From positions 2,914,001 through 2,978,000 of the forward strand of contig NC_134678.1 in the NCBI RefSeq assembly GCF_024713945.1: a stretch of 64,000 nt of DNA. The letters are read 5' to 3'. The notes under the pieces are model-generated. The model made no database searches. It was not told the origin of the DNA and saw nothing but the letters and a program-made list of their open reading frames with translations. Of the stretch, positions 43,445 to 56,100 are shown in pieces; within the stretch, counting starts at the first letter, position 1, and every line of letters starts with the position of its first letter. The position numbers and the translations under genes are program-made. The DNA comes from Dermatophagoides farinae. Lineage: Eukaryota; Arthropoda; Arachnida; Sarcoptiformes; Pyroglyphidae.

Positions 43445-44524
43445 CTAAATGAGAACAGAATATAAAAAGGATGTTCGTTGTGTGTGTGTGTGTTTTTTGT
43501 GTATTTGGTACATCGAAGAAACAACAGACAAATAATTTAGTTACAAAATAATGAGATGATTTTTGTCTGCATCATTTTATTCATCATCATCATCATCATC
43601 ATCAAATTCTATCTGGTGATCTTTGTATCTGTGATGTAAATTTTTTCGTTTCTGGGTTACAACACTACTATAGTTTTAAAAATAAAAGAAAATTTTAAGC
43701 TAATTGAAAAATATCAAACACAAACCGGCTGGTATCGATGTATTATATTCTTGTTTCTTGGCAGCAGCATACAATAGAGAAAAAAATTGTAATTCGAATT
43801 TCCCCTTGAATTTGAATGATTACTTTCGATCATTTAATGATGTTCATGTATTTGTGAATCTTGAACGAAATCGAATCAACTTGATCTTGATTCGTTTTCG
43901 TCAATGGAATCTACAAAAATTCCAAACATTCATCTATGGCACACACACACATACACACCGAGAATGAAAGTACATTGGAAAAAATCATTTCAATTTCTAA
44001 TTGATGGCCAACCCTAATCGTGTGTGTGTGTGTGTGTGTGTGCAAGAATCATTCAAATGATTTTTGGATATGGTTTTTTTCTCTTTTTCCATGTTCAATC
44101 ATTGATGAGCATATTTATGTTTCATTTTCATTTAAAACATTTTTTTTAAACGATAATCGATTATGATCAACGTATAAATGTTTATTATTTATCTCTATCT
44201 CTATTTTTGTTTGTGTTTATAATGTTGTTGTTGTTGTTGTTGTCTGTTGTTAATAATAATCACATAATATTATGATTGAAATGAAAACTTTTTTTCTACT
44301 TTTCATTCCAAAATGTTTCTGTGAATGAAAAAAAATAAAATAAAGAATCTATTCCATGTCACGATTATTTACAACGATGCAATTGATGATGATGATGATG
44401 AGCTATGAATGATTCGTTGATGAGCAACTATTCAATGATTAGATTTAAACGACGGTTCGTGAACATTGCACGATCAATCGAATTTAGTTTTTTTTCTCGT
44501 TGTTTTTGTTGTTGTTCAAAGCCT

Positions 44525-44559
<35 letters not shown>

Positions 44560-45035
44560 CTGCTTATACACAAAGCCCATCATCTAATCACCATTATCAA
44601 GTCTTTAAATTCAATCAAATTATTGTTTATTGGTGGCAATGATGATGATTATGATTATGATCATCATAGCAAATTCGCAGAATACACACACACACACACA
44701 CAAGATGATAATGATAATTTGCCAATGTATTTAATTATCTTCATTTTTAGCTTTTTTTCTATTGTTTATGGCCAATTTTTTTTTTGGTTCGTTTGTTGCA
44801 AAAATAAAACAGAAGGTCCATATGATGATGATGATGACGATGAACATTTGTTACAGAAAGAAAACAAAAATTTTCATATTCTGTTTCACATTGATCGTTT
44901 AATTTTTTTTGTCTGTTACAAATAACAGCTAATTGCCGTTAATTGCAGCATATTATTTATTAATACCTTGCTTTGCATTGTTTGCTTCATTATAAATTAT
45001 TGCAAATCAGCCAGTCAAAGAACAGAATTTAGCCG

Positions 45036-45296
45036 ATGAGCACAACTGTCTGTGTGTTATGTTCAACGATGATTGATCATCAAACTAAACAAAACACGGT
45101 TCGACCCGTCCATAGACCAACATATAGAGAGAGAGAGAATGTAAAAGCGGGACTGATTGGCGACACTGATTCATTAGACATTGACACACCTCCATTTTTT
45201 ACCCATTTTTTTTCTATTTGTATTTGTCGTAAACGATTCATTTCATTTGTTTCTACTGTTTATTTGTTTATGTATATGTGTGTAGAATATAAATAA
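45036..45296 (+). other. Orphan 86-codon open frame, weak
   Basis: Starts with ATG (MSTTVCVLCSTMIDHQTKQN) and has mixed composition for about 55 codons, then turns into T-rich, Phe-rich sequence. There are no convincing splice or promoter signals and no recognised family. It is one of the few non-repetitive frames between 43 and 46 kb. Confidence 0.1.
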
Positions 45297-48200
45297 AATG
45301 CAAATATAATAATGATATATTGTCGAAAGGTAAAGAATGAAAAAAATTTTCCGTTTTCCTGTTTACCTGTTGTCACATCATCAAACAAATGAAATGAAAA
45401 TTCAATTTTTTTTTTGCTACAATGAAGAAATTAATATAACATTTAATCAATGGATTCGAAAACTGTGATTTTTTTTTGTTTGTTTTGTTCGTTATAATTA
45501 TAATGTTCATCATTATTATTTTGTTTATATATGGTGATGATCATGAAAGATTTGGTTCTCTTATTTTCATAGAAATTCGTAATAGAAGATTTTTTTTCAC
45601 TTTAATTAACTCTTCTTTATCGTTATCGATATCGTTTTTGTTGTTGTTGTCTAATTACAGCTTATCATTATCATTCAATATATACCGAAAAAAAAGTCAT
45701 CGACATTTGATTCTTACACTTTTCTCAGTGCCAGTGAACCAAACTTTCGTTGTTCGTGACTTTGTTACTTTAGTTTGTTTAATAATATTGTTTTTTATTT
45801 TCTCGGTTCAAAATCCACTCTTGGTGCCCTATTAGCAAATCATTTATTCTCAGTTTTTTGTTTTGTTTTTCGATTTTTTTTTCGAATAATCGGTTGTTGT
45901 TATTATTATTATTATTATCATTGAATTTACAAGAAATGTACTTAACTAGGATTGGGGGGAGTGGTTCATTCCTAAAAAAAAATACAATTGACAACATAAT
46001 TGCCTCATCAATTCATTCAGCCTTTTGGTCCTGTTTTTTTTTCTTAGGTCCAAAGTCGATTGTCGAGTCAGTCAAAAACCCTGTGTGTAATAGAAAAAGT
46101 TATTCACTGCCTTAAGCTTTCGGGATTCTTTATGCCTATGGTCTTTTAGTTTTTTTTCTTTTATTTCATTTGTTTTCAAACATTCAAACTGCTCGTATAT
46201 ATGTGGTGTTAGTTCAATTTTTTTTGTTTTTTGTTAAAATTTTTTATTTTGTTTCTTGCAAAAACAGCAAAATTCATCTTGTTTTTTTTATGTTCAATTC
46301 AGAATCGTTTCAACCAAACAATGATGATAAAAAACAATTTTTCTTTCTTCTGTTTTTTTCGGGTGCTTGGATGCCAACACACACACACACACACACAGAT
46401 TTATTGTTTAAAATGTGAAAAAAAAACTTGTAAAGAATGTTGAAAACGAAATGAATTTTTTTTTGTCCATATTCAACAACAATTCATTCATCTTTGAATG
46501 AAAAAAAAAATTTGTGCAGCATTTCATTCATTAAACATATACGAATATATCATCAAAGACATTATTTTGTCCACATTTTCTTTCTCTCATTCGTATGTTT
46601 TTGATCTATACACACAACATTTCTCTTCTTTTGTTCGTTTTATATTCAAAATATACATATACTTTTTTTTCTGGTCTACAATATTCATTTTCTCATTTTC
46701 ACTTGCATATTAATATTTATTCATCATCATAATATTGATAATTAATGTGAAGAGCAGCCCGTAGAATTTGTAGTGAATTTTTTTTCTGGTTCACTCAGAG
46801 ATTCACAAACACACAAATGCACATTCGATCAGACATTTTGGTAGTCGGGAGTTTTGTTTGGTGTTTATTTTCAATTCATCTCATTTTGTTGTTTGTTTGG
46901 AACGTTGTTTTTTTCTGGATATATGGTTGCAAGCTGGATCCAAACATTATGTGTTTTTCGTTTTTGCACATTTAACCCGATTTTTATTTTTTTTTATGTT
47001 TCTGGTATGTCCACGATCTCCTCCTATTCGCTTCACCACTATATTCCATCATTATTATCATCATAGCTTTATTCGATGGAACAATAGAAAAACAACAACA
47101 ACAACAACAAGGACGTCATTCTCTATTTATTTGAATGGTGACTTAGTGATCATCACATATAAATATTCAATGGAATTCATTCAACGATTCTGATAATCAA
47201 TAATTCATTCACTGTTCATCTGTTGTTGTGCTTCATATCATCATCATCATATATTCTCTATGTAGATTCTGAAAGAAGAAAAAAAAATATGTCACCAAAA
47301 GCAAAAGCAAAAAAATAATAAAATTAAAAAAAAACATTGTGTTTAAATTCAATGCATTATTCTTTTATGCTTATGTGTGTGTGTCAGGCCCACCAGCCAA
47401 CTACAATTATGATCTCAAGGAATTGTCAGTTTCGTGTTTTTCACCATCATCATCATCATCATTTCTCTCAACAATAAAAATCTTTCCCTAAATTCCATGT
47501 CCCACAAAGTCAGATGTTGTAAACATTTTTGTTTTTCATTTGCAACAGAAACACACAGACTGAATTAAAAAAATAAATATAAAAAAAATGAAAACAATTC
47601 TCAACATCATCATATTTGAACGTTTTTGACAGTTGTTTTTAACGACAAAAATTATTTTCAAAACAAAAATTACAATTCAGCCATCAGAAATTCTGCGAAA
47701 TATTGAATTAATTATATCAAATGTAATTTGTTATTATTATTATTGAAAAAAGAGAAATAAATTTATGAAATTTCATTTCATTTGATTTTCACATATTTCA
47801 ATATTTCATTTTTATTGATATTAATCATACTTTAACTCTTTTTTTACTATAGTTTTGAATAATGTAGCGTGAACTGAATTATAACATACACATTGATCAT
47901 GCAATGTCCACTTTAATTATGTTCATGATTTACGAATTAATATTTCGTTCTTCTGCATTATTATTAATTGGTGATCGCAGACACACACACACACACGCAC
48001 ACGTTTAGCTACTTTTTGTCTGCTTTGAATGAATGCAAGAATTTTTTTTTCACTTGTCAATTTGAATCAAATCATTCATATCATCATCATCATCATCATC
48101 ATCATCAACAACAACCCGATTACAAGATCAAACGGGAATGTTGAAAGTTTTCTGGCTTTCTTTTTTCTGTTGGTTAAAAGTTTTATTCATTCTCGCCCAC

Positions 48201-49280
48201 CATTCACTACCACTACCAATAAAGATAATGACGAGTTAAATCATTTTTCTCTTGATTGACTGTTGAACTGATTTTCTTTTTTTGCGATGAATTGAAAACT
48301 TTTATTAGAATTCCTATCAATTACTTTATTTATTAATCGATATTGTGTCATTCGTGTGTGTGTGTTCATCAATGTCATCATCATTTGAAACCTTTATAAT
48401 TATTATATATGAGATGATGATAGAAAAGAATTTCTTTTATCATTCTAGATCCTTTGCTTATCTATCAAATGATTCTTATTATTCATTAATAATATTTTGT
48501 TTGTATGTGAATCCAATTATGAAGTCGTATATATGTGTGTATATTCCATATTATTCTGGTTAACTTGATGAAGGCTATTCTGGTTTTTCTAGTTAACTCT
48601 ATTTATGATGATGTTTGAGAATGTTTCATTCAGCTTTTTCTTTGGTAAATAGTTTTGTTTTACCAAAAAAAGGATTCTTTTCATTGTTATTAATTTTTCT
48701 TTTTTTTCTGATTCTATGATCCTTTTTTTTGCCACCATCATCACCACAACTAAAACACTCACACGTCGTTGGATGTGGGTGGGTGGTTCAATGAATGATT
48801 ATTGTTTTTTTTTCACTTTTTCTCTTTTATATAAGGACATTGATAGATGATGGATTCTTGGTGCGTGCTTGTGTCTATGTGTGTGTGTGTGTGTTCACTA
48901 ATAACAATAATAATATAATGAAAAGGATTCTTTCGTTTTTTTTTGCCACACACCGAAATTCCATTTCTTATTAACTTTGGTTGGCTGAATCTAATAATTC
49001 TGTAATAATAATAATAATAATAATAAAACGAAAAAATTGTGATGCTTGAGTTATAAACAAAACAAAAAAAAAAATACAGTCGATTCGATTTTTTTATTCC
49101 TTTCTCTCTCTCTCTTTTACTTTTTTGTTAGTTACACATCATCACATCACATCTCACACACCCCTCTCTCTCTGCCTCACTACTATTCGAAATGTGAAAA
49201 TTTAATTTTCAATTGCAATTTCTCATATTATATTATTTTATTATCATTATATTTGTCTTGAATTAAATTGAAGAATGATC

Positions 49281-49284
<4 letters not shown>

Positions 49285-49322
<38 letters not shown>
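49285..49322. repeat. (GA)19, homopurine array
   Basis: A 38-bp GA array, 3 kb upstream of the teneurin start exon. GA arrays of this kind can bind GAGA-type factors in arthropods; that role is not shown here. Confidence 0.95.
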
Positions 49323-49326
<4 letters not shown>

Positions 49327-52088
49327 TTCAAAAAGTCTCTTGTGTGTGTGCGTGTGTATTTTATTCTTTCTTCATTTATTTTTTTTTTGCTGGAATTTTC
49401 ACTTCAAAAGCCAATAGGTTCCATCGGAGAGCCAAATGAAAATTAACAGAATCAAATAAGATTACTTTTTTTTTAGCGAAAGCCAAACCGATAACGAACG
49501 CATAAAGGCCAAAGACTCAATGTTGATGATGATGATCATATTATTGCCATTTATTTTTTTTTCTTCCCGTTTTCAGCTATATTTGATACTATTGGAATGA
49601 AGTATGAAGTATAGTGAAGTTTGAAATGAAGTGTATCTGTATGTGTATGTGTGTGTCGTATTGTAAAGCCAATGAACCAAATTAATTAAATTACAACAAC
49701 TATAGTGAAACAATAGAAAACAATGTTTGAAATACAATAAAAGTATTTAGAATCAACAATATTATTATTGGTTTAGAAAAAGAGAAGAAAAAATAGAAAC
49801 ATTTTTCTTTCTTTTTTTTAGTTAAAAGAGCATTCTCGATTCTAATTGATTCATTCGTCGTCGTTGTTGTTGAAATCGTTTTGTTTGCCTGGCCGCCGCT
49901 CTTCTTGAATCGAATAATGTGTATTTTTTTTTTGCTGTATATTTTTTCAATTTTTATTATTATGATTCTAGATTCTTGATCCATTTTTTCCTATCTAATT
50001 CTACATCATTTGGGTTGTGTGTGTAGCCGGGTACACTTTAAGTACAAAGAATAATAATAACAGCAACAAGAAATATATAGCTACGTTTATTTTTTTCTTA
50101 TATTTTCCAGTTCTTTGCTTTCTGGTACGCTCTAATTATTGGCCAGCCAAAAAAAAAAAAATAAAAATAAAGAACTGAAACTCAAATAGAATAATAACAG
50201 TTTCCGGAATTTTTTTTTCGTTTGTTAAGATGTTCCAGACACACAAACATATTTCCACCAAAAAAAAAAAAAAAAAATTCTTGATGATTCATGTTCATGG
50301 TTTATGGGGTTTAATTTATACTTTTTCAATAATCAAATTCCTTGGTCTTTTCATTCCATCTTATTAATCATCATCATAGCCATCATTTTTGATTTATCAT
50401 TTTATCATATCCCACATAGTTTTCAACAGCTGATTAAACATTATTTACTTTTAATTAATGTATATTATATTATTTGGGTTGATTATTTGGTCTTTTCACA
50501 AACATAATAATAAGACATGTGACATCATCCTTTTCAGGATCAGATAAATTATATATTTGAATGGACATTTTTTATTTTTTTATATTCTTTGCTCATGTTT
50601 ATCATATTCAATGCTCTCAATTGCATTGTGTTTTTATATGTGATATGACATGAAATTCGATAATAATCGAAATCAGACAAAAAACGTCATGTTTGAATCT
50701 TTGTATATATGGTAAGAATCTTTAATTTTTTTTTGTCTGTGTTTCATTCATATTCAATTCTATAATTCTGGTTTCACATCAAATATTAGTCACTTTTATC
50801 ATGTTCGATGATTTTTCTCTGTTCTTGTGTTGTTTTATTTTCGTCTTTTGGTTTCTTATTTGAATTGCTTGGCGTGTCTTGTCTTTTTTCACCCGTTTTT
50901 TTTTGAAAAGTGTTTTTTTTTGTGTGTATACGGTTCGAATTCGTTTTTTTATTTTTTATTTTCTTGACTTTCATATGACGATGATAAAAAGTGAAAAGGC
51001 ATAAAGAGAAAAAAAAATCGTGAGCAGAATTCTTATTAGAATCTTTTGAATGTACTCAAACACACACAGACAGACAGACATTCTGTTATGTTATATACTG
51101 TTCTGTACCATTATTATCCATTGGTTTTGGAGTCTATCCATATTTTTTTTTCATTTTGTTTTTGTTTCTTGCATCTTGGATCAACGATTCCAGTTGATGA
51201 TGATGATGATTATTATTATTATTTCAGATATGATACTGATAGAATAAGATGAAATGATTCATAGCTGATTCATATTTGCTGTGTCCTACTTCAATGATTA
51301 TCACTGGCTATACTGTTTTTTATTTCGCTGTTGTTATGCATGATGAATGATGACTGACTGACTGACTGATTGTTCGATCCAAATTATCCATGTGAAACAT
51401 TTTGGATGGGAGATCCCTTTCTTTCCTTTCTTTTATCGGTCCAATTTTTCTATAATATACCCGTTATCTAATCTAATCAACACTACTTTTGATGAAACTC
51501 GATGATGATAATGATAATTTTTACGGCTTTTTATAAAGAATATTGTAACAGAGTATATTTGATAGTAGTTGGTCCTAAATCCTTAACCAGAATCACACAC
51601 ACATCAAGCTCATATTTTTTTTTTAAATAAGGCGCGTTGCTATGAATTTTTACTATTGATTTTTTTTTCATCACTCTTCATCATCTACGTTTTTAGTATT
51701 TTTGATGGAAAATTCGTGCTGTTTTGACATTTTCCAGTTTTTGTTGTTGTTGTTGTTTGTAATAAATAAATAAGAAATATGAGATGAAGATGATCAAAAT
51801 TCTCCTTTTTGCTTCAAGAGCAGAGTGAAAAGATTTGCTCGCTTTTTTTACAACTAAATAAATAAATGAAAAAATAGAACAAACAGGAAAAAGAAAAAAT
51901 TAGCATTTTAATTAAATAACTATTTTACGCGGTTAGCGATGGGTGTGTGTATTTGTTGTATGTTCAACGATAATGATGTCCAATGTATTCGATATGCTCT
52001 AATTTAAATTTATGAAATTTTTTCTTTTCAAGTTTTACGTAATTAACTAATTTTTTTTTCTCCTTTCTTTTATATCGTAGGTAGTTGA

Positions 52089-52133
52089 ATGGATGAATTA
52101 TATACGCCCGAATGGGAAAAAAACTTGTACTAA
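52089..52133 (+). other. uORF 1 in teneurin leader (14 codons plus stop)
   Basis: ATG at 52089 opens a short frame (MDELYTPEWEKNLY) ending in TAA at 52131-52133. It is out of frame with the teneurin start. It only matters if the predicted leader exon is transcribed. Confidence 0.35.
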
Positions 52134-52137
52134 ATAA
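52093..52137 (+). other. uORF 2 in teneurin leader, in frame with the main start but closed
   Basis: ATG at 52093 opens MNYIRPNGKKTCTK and stops at TAA 52135-52137. It overlaps uORF 1 by 41 nt in another frame and shares frame with the main start, from which its own stop separates it. Confidence 0.35.
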
Positions 52138-52192
52138 GTTTGTTGAAAAAAACTTGATTATTCGAAGCAAATTCGGTAGCTGGAAAATGTAA
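52112..52192 (+). other. uORF 3 in teneurin leader, ending in a start-stop ATGTAA
   Basis: ATG at 52112 opens a 26-codon frame ending in TAA at 52190-52192. Its last sense codon is an ATG, so ATGTAA (52187-52192) is also a minimal start-stop element. No further ATG occurs before the teneurin start at 52291. Confidence 0.35.
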
Positions 52193-52290
52193 ACAAATTT
52201 TCCGATTATTGAACAAAGTATACCAGGAACAAAAACGAGAAAAAAATTATTTTTTTAAATCAAGTTTATAATTAATTTCATTTATTTGTC

Positions 52291-53104
52291 ATGATGGAAT
52301 CGATGACAAGATTTGGTCGTAGTATTGGTCGTCATCCAATGCCTATACCACATTCAGAAGATTCTGAAACTGATGAATATAATGTGATCGATTCGGATCG
52401 ACAATATGAACGTATTGGTGATCGTGGTTCATCCACCGGTACTACATCATCATCACGATCATCAAATCATAATGGTGCCCTTGTTGATCCATTAATATTA
52501 TCACAAGGTGCTCATCATATTCATAATGCTCATAATCTATTTATTAATAACAATCATAATAAGTCATCTCAATCATCATCATCGCATACGAATACAATGG
52601 GTAAACAACATATGCCAACAACAGTCATGACAACTACATCGGCAGCGGCGGTCGCACATCCAACACATTATGCCGAATCAGCAATCTATCGAAGATCTCG
52701 TGGTAACGGTGGCAATGGTGTTTCTGGATCCTGTTTAGGATCACCACTTGATTCTGAACCACCTCCATTGATACCTGAGTCACAATTATTTATATCGGGC
52801 ACAAATGGTCCAAACCAATCAGTCAATTCACTTTTGGAACAAGGATGGAAATCTCAGCATTCAACATTAGAATTTGGTCATTTGAATCATCATCATCATC
52901 ATCAACATCATTTAAATACACAATCAACGCCAACACAACCACCATTATCTAACCAAAATACTACCATTCTATCAAATCTAGATTCAACAACAAATACTTC
53001 GAATGCAACGACCACTACTTCGGTCCATCCAGTCAACATGGCACCAGTTTATGAATCAGCGTGTTTGATGCGAACAGCTTCAGGTTCGCTATATATTCCA
53101 AGTG
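52291..53104 (+). CDS. Ten-m: Teneurin exon 1: intracellular domain
   Basis: Encodes residues 1-271 plus one base (phase 1). It opens with [10 protein letters not shown], has an acidic stretch [15 protein letters not shown] at about 22-36, a proline motif PPPLIP at 157-162 that could bind an SH3 domain, and a His-rich tract at 200-207. The end, [12 protein letters not shown], reads on smoothly into exon 2. Most of it is Ser/Thr/Asn/His-rich and looks disordered, as teneurin intracellular domains usually do. Donor GTAAAT at 53105. Confidence 0.92.
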
Positions 53105-56100
53105 GTAAATATAATTCATTTTTATTCGATTTTAATTGTAAATTTACCATAAACATTTATCATTCAAAAAAAAGATAATAAAGGAGCTTTCAAGCCATCA
53201 ATACAGTCAATCAATGAATTTACGATTGGAGGAACGTTAAAAAAACCAGATCGGTGAGTCATTTAATTTGAATAAATTAAATTGAATTTTTTTTTTGCTA
53301 ATTACTCTAATTTTAATCATCATTGAATGGTTATTTTATTCCAAATTATACATTAATTTAACAGTAGATTGCCAACGGTTGGTGCCAATCATAGTCATTT
53401 TAGTCGACCATTGGCAACACATCTGTCTGGATCACGTTTTCGCAAAATCTTATCAGTGCAATGGAATTGGAAATATACAGCCATTGCATTCATATTAATC
53501 TCGATGGCATTATTGATAGCAATAACATATATAATGAGTATGTGATTCTAATTACCCAATCGTTTTGGATTATATAATTCCTCAAAATAAAAAAAAACAA
53601 TTATTATTTCAGGTTCAGCATTATCAGTGGCCAATATGGCTCAAAATACAAATTGTCCTGTGATGGTAGATGACATACTTGAGCTTAATCCAGCTGCTGC
53701 ACAGCAGCCACAACCATTACAACCATCATCATCATCATCAACGAATCCTGGTGGAGGAGGAGGTGGTGGAATACCGATCATCGGAATTGGTAACAATAAT
53801 AATTTTCTTGGTAGAAATAATTTTCATGCTGGTGTTGGTGTTGGGCATTCACGAAATCCTTTTAATAACCCTTATCCTTTTGGAACAACCATAACAACAA
53901 CAACAACAACAGCAGCAAGTAAGAATTGCTCGAATAAAGAGAGAAAAATATGAAATAGAAGTGAAGACATTATCATTTGATGTGATATTGATAATAATAA
54001 TAATAATAATGATGATGCATGGATAAGAAAAAATCATGTGCATGACAACGAAACCTGAAAAAAATGAAAAATTGGCATCTATTTTTTTACGGCCAAATTT
54101 TCGTCTTCTAGAGATGAGTAGTTATTAGTAGATTCAGATCAATATTTAGGCCTACTAAATGCATGATGATGATGATGATTCACTCTTATCTTATATATTC
54201 CTATAGTGAAATAGTTTTTCGTGGCATTCATTTCTAGTTTGATTGATCCAGTTTTTTTTTATTATTTTTTTTACCCAAATTCTTCTGCGAAACAAATTGA
54301 AAAAGCAACTGGTTTTATGATGATAATGATGTGACACGGATAGGTCACACCATGGCCAATACTAATGTCAGTTGATGATGGTCGTATGCCATCATCATCA
54401 TCATCATTATAACGATTATCGTTATGACATTTTTTATCATCATTTTAACCTGGTCGATAGTTACATGAAAAACATGTCTGATCTGATCGTCTGTTGATAA
54501 TGATTCCTCATACATATGATGATTACTGAATCTGGTATTCCATTATAATATGACCCAAAAGATTGAAATCTTTTAAATGGCAATGAATGAAAGAAAAAAT
54601 TTTTTTTTAATGGCGATTATAGCCAAGTGAACTATGTGTGTTTGTGTCAAGTTGCCAACCAAAAAAAAGTACATAAATTTCAAAAAAATCTCTTATATTT
54701 CTTGTATCCTTTTTTTCAGGTTTATCTGCACTTGGAATTTATATTTTTCTTACATTTTGTGGTCAATTAGGTTTAGGAATTGTTTTTTTTCTGGTGTTAT
54801 TATTCTCTCTTACAATCATGCCCAGTATAGACAAAATTACAATGAATTTAATGATTAATCATCATATTGATCGTCGGAAAACAAAATAATCATGAATATA
54901 TTTGTTCATCTATGGCAGCAACTACATATATTTTTCTATCATCATTCAAAATGATAAATTGATGATCACAACTATTCGATGATAGGCTTTATTGGTGTCG
55001 ATGATGACACTAACAGCAATATCAATAATGATGATGATGATAATTGTGTAGGGGTGTACACCTTATATATTCGGAATGGAATCGGCATGTATGTTCTCAT
55101 ATAGCTAACCATTATAATGGTGAACAATTTGTCACTTCATTTTGTAGACTAATATTATATTTTGGAATCCCTGTGATCCTAGTCATTGTAGTTTTATATT
55201 TGTTTTCCTCTTTTTTTTCAGTTTATTTCATCATCATCATTGTCACCATGATGATGATAATAATCATTGATATTTTATATAATCATTTACAGAGCTAAGC
55301 ACGTCCATAACATTGATACAAATATGAATCTCATTCTCTCATACAGCAGCATAATATAAAACTATAAGCCATATAACAACAACTAATCTGACCAATCTTT
55401 CTTCAATTTTCTCTTTTACAATATATATTTGGGCCACAATTCTCTTATGGGGCCATTATAATTACGATTCATTATAATTATCTATTCTGTATTTTTTTTT
55501 GGCTACCATCATCATGATGATGATGATGATAATAATGATGAGGTGATGGTGATTGTAACAGTGGTTGAACGAATTGGTGTACATTTCTGGATCATCATCT
55601 TTTGGATTTTTTTTTTTGAGAGAGACTAACCACCACCATCACCACACACATACACATATACTCGAATCGACATATATATTTCATCGATGTCGTTGTTATA
55701 AATATATCTAAATCTATTTTGTAACTAATTCCATTGTCGTCATATCTGTTTCATTCAAAATGTGTATGTGTGTTGTATGCTATGCTGGTCCTGTTTCCGT
55801 GATCCATTATATGCTACATGTTCCCATTGCCTAAAAAAAAAATTTGGTCGACCGGTCGATTCTGGTCGTTTGTGTATTGCTTTATCGCACTTATTTCTAA
55901 TTTACTTTACTTCGATTCAAGAATCTTTTTCTTTTTTTTTCTCTCTCTCTCTCTTTATTTTGTTCGATCACGTATCTCAATCATATGTCCTGTGTGTGTG
56001 TGTTTTTAACAACAACAACAACAACAACAAATAAAACCATGAGATCTTTATGTGAATAGATAGAATTCGGATATGATGATGATATGTAGTTCCATTCCAG

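Larger units (their letters stand above)
40001..52080. other. AT-rich non-coding DNA upstream of teneurin, block 5
   Basis: No firmly supported gene. Contains (GT)20 at 40483, CA arrays near 41151-41169, 44684-44702 and 46378-46398, TTTG repeats near 42028-42051, GAT and TCA arrays, (GA)19 at 49285 and an ACTG repeat near 51352-51369. Two less repetitive islands (43.1-44.0 and 45.0-45.3 kb) and one imperfect hairpin (42844-42898) are listed separately. The block ends at the predicted acceptor at 52080. Confidence 0.75.
52081..52290 (+). promoter_or_regulatory. Predicted 5' UTR part of the first coding exon, preceded by a splice acceptor
   Basis: A textbook 3' splice site ends at 52080: a branch-like ACTAA at about 52056, a long T/C tract, then TCGTAG. 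This suggests the start-codon exon begins at 52081 with about 210 nt of leader and that one or more non-coding exons lie further upstream, possibly tens of kilobases away. The leader has three upstream ATGs, all closed before 52291. The alternative is that transcription starts inside or close to this stretch and the acceptor is unused. Confidence 0.5.

Noticed and set aside
44500-44925. 141-codon frame
   Set aside because: Made mostly of (ATA)n, (GAT)n and (CA)n arrays giving Ile, Met, Asp and Thr-His runs.
45090-45115. GGTTCGACCC, resembling a tRNA B box
   Set aside because: The flanking bases do not make a T-stem, and no matching A box or acceptor stem is found upstream.
52291-53178. Exon 1 plus intron 1 as a complete stand-alone gene of 295 codons
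   Set aside because: The last 24 codons are AT-rich intron sequence after a GTAAAT donor, and exon 2 restores frame toward the transmembrane exon. Kept only as an intron-retention hypothesis.
53670-53894. Open frame overlapping teneurin exon 4 in another frame
   Set aside because: Shadow of exon 4; the exon 4 frame continues the transmembrane exon and connects in phase to the conserved exon 5.
55762-56034. Cysteine-containing frame inside teneurin intron 4
   Set aside because: Begins in a TG array, has no good flanking splice sites in the needed phase 1, and no likeness to teneurin between the linker and the pre-EGF domain.
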